Assembly: GCF_028401425.1 (NCBI RefSeq)
Contig: NZ_JAQOMS010000002.1
Coordinates: 3,224,001-3,288,000, forward strand
Reading direction: 5' to 3'
DNA: 64,000 bases
Source of the DNA: Psychrosphaera algicola
GTDB lineage: Bacteria; Pseudomonadota; Gammaproteobacteria; Enterobacterales; Alteromonadaceae
Part shown: positions 63,428 to 64,000 of the stretch, one piece after another
Position numbering within the stretch: position 1 is the stretch's first letter
Layout: each line of letters starts with the position of its first letter
The notes under the pieces: generated by a model
What the model was told of the DNA's origin: nothing
The model's input: the letters and a program-made list of their open reading frames with translations, nothing else
Databases searched by the model: none
Position numbers and translations under genes: made by a program

Positions 63428-64000
63428 ATGCAAGTTGTTAGTGCTCAAACGATTCAGGCAGAAGTGATTTCAATAACAGCCGTGACCGATTTTGTAAATG
63501 TAGTGAAACTACAGCCTTTAACAAAGCCAAGTTACCTTGCTGGTCAATATCTGCAAATTGTTTTGTCGGACGAAGACAAGCGGATTTTTTCGATTGCCAG
63601 TTGCCCAGATGACCAACATATCGAATTGCATATAGGTGCGGGACCTGATGACGCTTATCCGCGCGGTGCTTTGGATCACATGGCGAACAATGATGTTGTG
63701 ACGCTTGAAATTGGGCTCGGTAACGCGTTTTATCAAGAGAAAAGCGTTAGACCAATTATTTTAATGGCGGGTGGAACTGGTTTTTCGTATGCCCGTTCGA
63801 TTGCAGAACATATTAAAAACCATTATCCGGAGCGTAATGTCACTTTTTACTGGGGCGCAAAGGATGAAGAGAGTCTTTATGCCAGTGACGAAATGAAGAT
63901 ATGGGCAAAACAAAACCCTAATTTTACTTATGTCCCGGTAATTGAAGAAGCTACGGCGGAATGGCAGGGGAAAACGGGTTATGTTCACCAAGCGGTTATG
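63428..64000 (+). CDS. fre: NAD(P)H-flavin reductase Fre, partial at window end
   Basis: The first 191 codons run unbroken to the window edge. Ferredoxin-reductase fold: flavin motif DKRIFSIASCP (RxxS type) and nucleotide motif ILMAGGTGFSYARSI, matching Fre/LuxG. Supplies reduced flavin, historically linked to ubiD next door in gammaproteobacteria, where UbiD needs a prenylated flavin. The C-terminus is outside the window. Confidence 0.92.
   Translation, partial: MQVVSAQTIQAEVISITAVTDFVNVVKLQPLTKPSYLAGQYLQIVLSDEDKRIFSIASCPDDQHIELHIGAGPDDAYPRGALDHMANNDVVTLEIGLGNAFYQEKSVRPIILMAGGTGFSYARSIAEHIKNHYPERNVTFYWGAKDEESLYASDEMKIWAKQNPNFTYVPVIEEATAEWQGKTGYVHQAVM

Noticed and set aside
1..64000. CRISPR arrays, prophage, transposases, rRNA and tRNA genes
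   Set aside because: Looked for short regular repeats, integrase or transposase motifs and cloverleaf sequences; none seen.

Overview
The window is an AT-rich stretch of a gammaproteobacterial chromosome. Protein types and gene orders such as rho-ubiD-fre, prlC-rsmJ, recQ next to a YigI-like thioesterase, and glmR-glmS point to the Alteromonadales, probably a Colwellia- or Thalassotalea-like marine bacterium. The genus is inferred, not proven.

Layout: (1) 1-3.8 kb: a large HD-GYP signalling protein with an extracellular Cache and solute-binding-type sensor, then a NERD/zinc-ribbon protein preceded by a tiny coupled ORF. (2) 4.1-11.05 kb: a heavy-metal resistance block with a CadR/PbrR-type MerR regulator, a textbook MerR promoter, a transglutaminase-like protein, a CDF exporter, a His-rich secreted peptide and a CzcBA-type RND pump without its own outer-membrane channel. 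(3) 11.3-25.05 kb: an envelope-remodelling block with an OmpR-type two-component system, a DUF5916 outer-membrane protein, a PAP2 phosphatase, two EptA-like phosphoethanolamine transferases, a one-POTRA Omp85 protein, diacylglycerol kinase and an LtaS/OpgB-like sulfatase-fold transferase. Four operons in this block carry the same 26-bp box of three half-sites spaced 11 bp apart, so the local response regulator probably controls all of them and itself. The transferases release diacylglycerol and DgkA would recycle it. (4) 25.7-33.4 kb: UDP-GlcNAc synthesis (glmS with its DeoR-type regulator, glmU), a chemoreceptor and a periplasmic protein built of three 120-residue repeats. (5) 33.4-46.4 kb: housekeeping genes (DUF523, selO, a cytochrome c, recQ, a yigI-like gene, an S9 peptidase, and the prlC - glycosylase - rsmJ - peroxiredoxin operon, gor). 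(6) 46.5-57.5 kb: accessory signalling genes (FlgO/TPR protein, solute-binding proteins, CPBP protease, tonB-sigma-anti-sigma operon, solute-binding protein plus hybrid kinase). (7) 57.6-64 kb: proBA, rho, ubiD, a ferredoxin and fre, which runs off the end.

The most general property of the window is that about two thirds of the genes, including essential ones (glmS, glmU, proA, proB, ubiD), are broken by one-base frameshifts. Nearly all fall into two classes that can be read by hand: one base missing from a homopolymer, or a garbled CCWGG site where restoring CCAGG/CCTGG restores the conserved protein. That is the signature of an unpolished nanopore-type assembly from a Dcm-methylated genome, so the broken genes below are described as intact genes with the lesion named. 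I saw no rRNA, tRNA, CRISPR array or insertion sequence.
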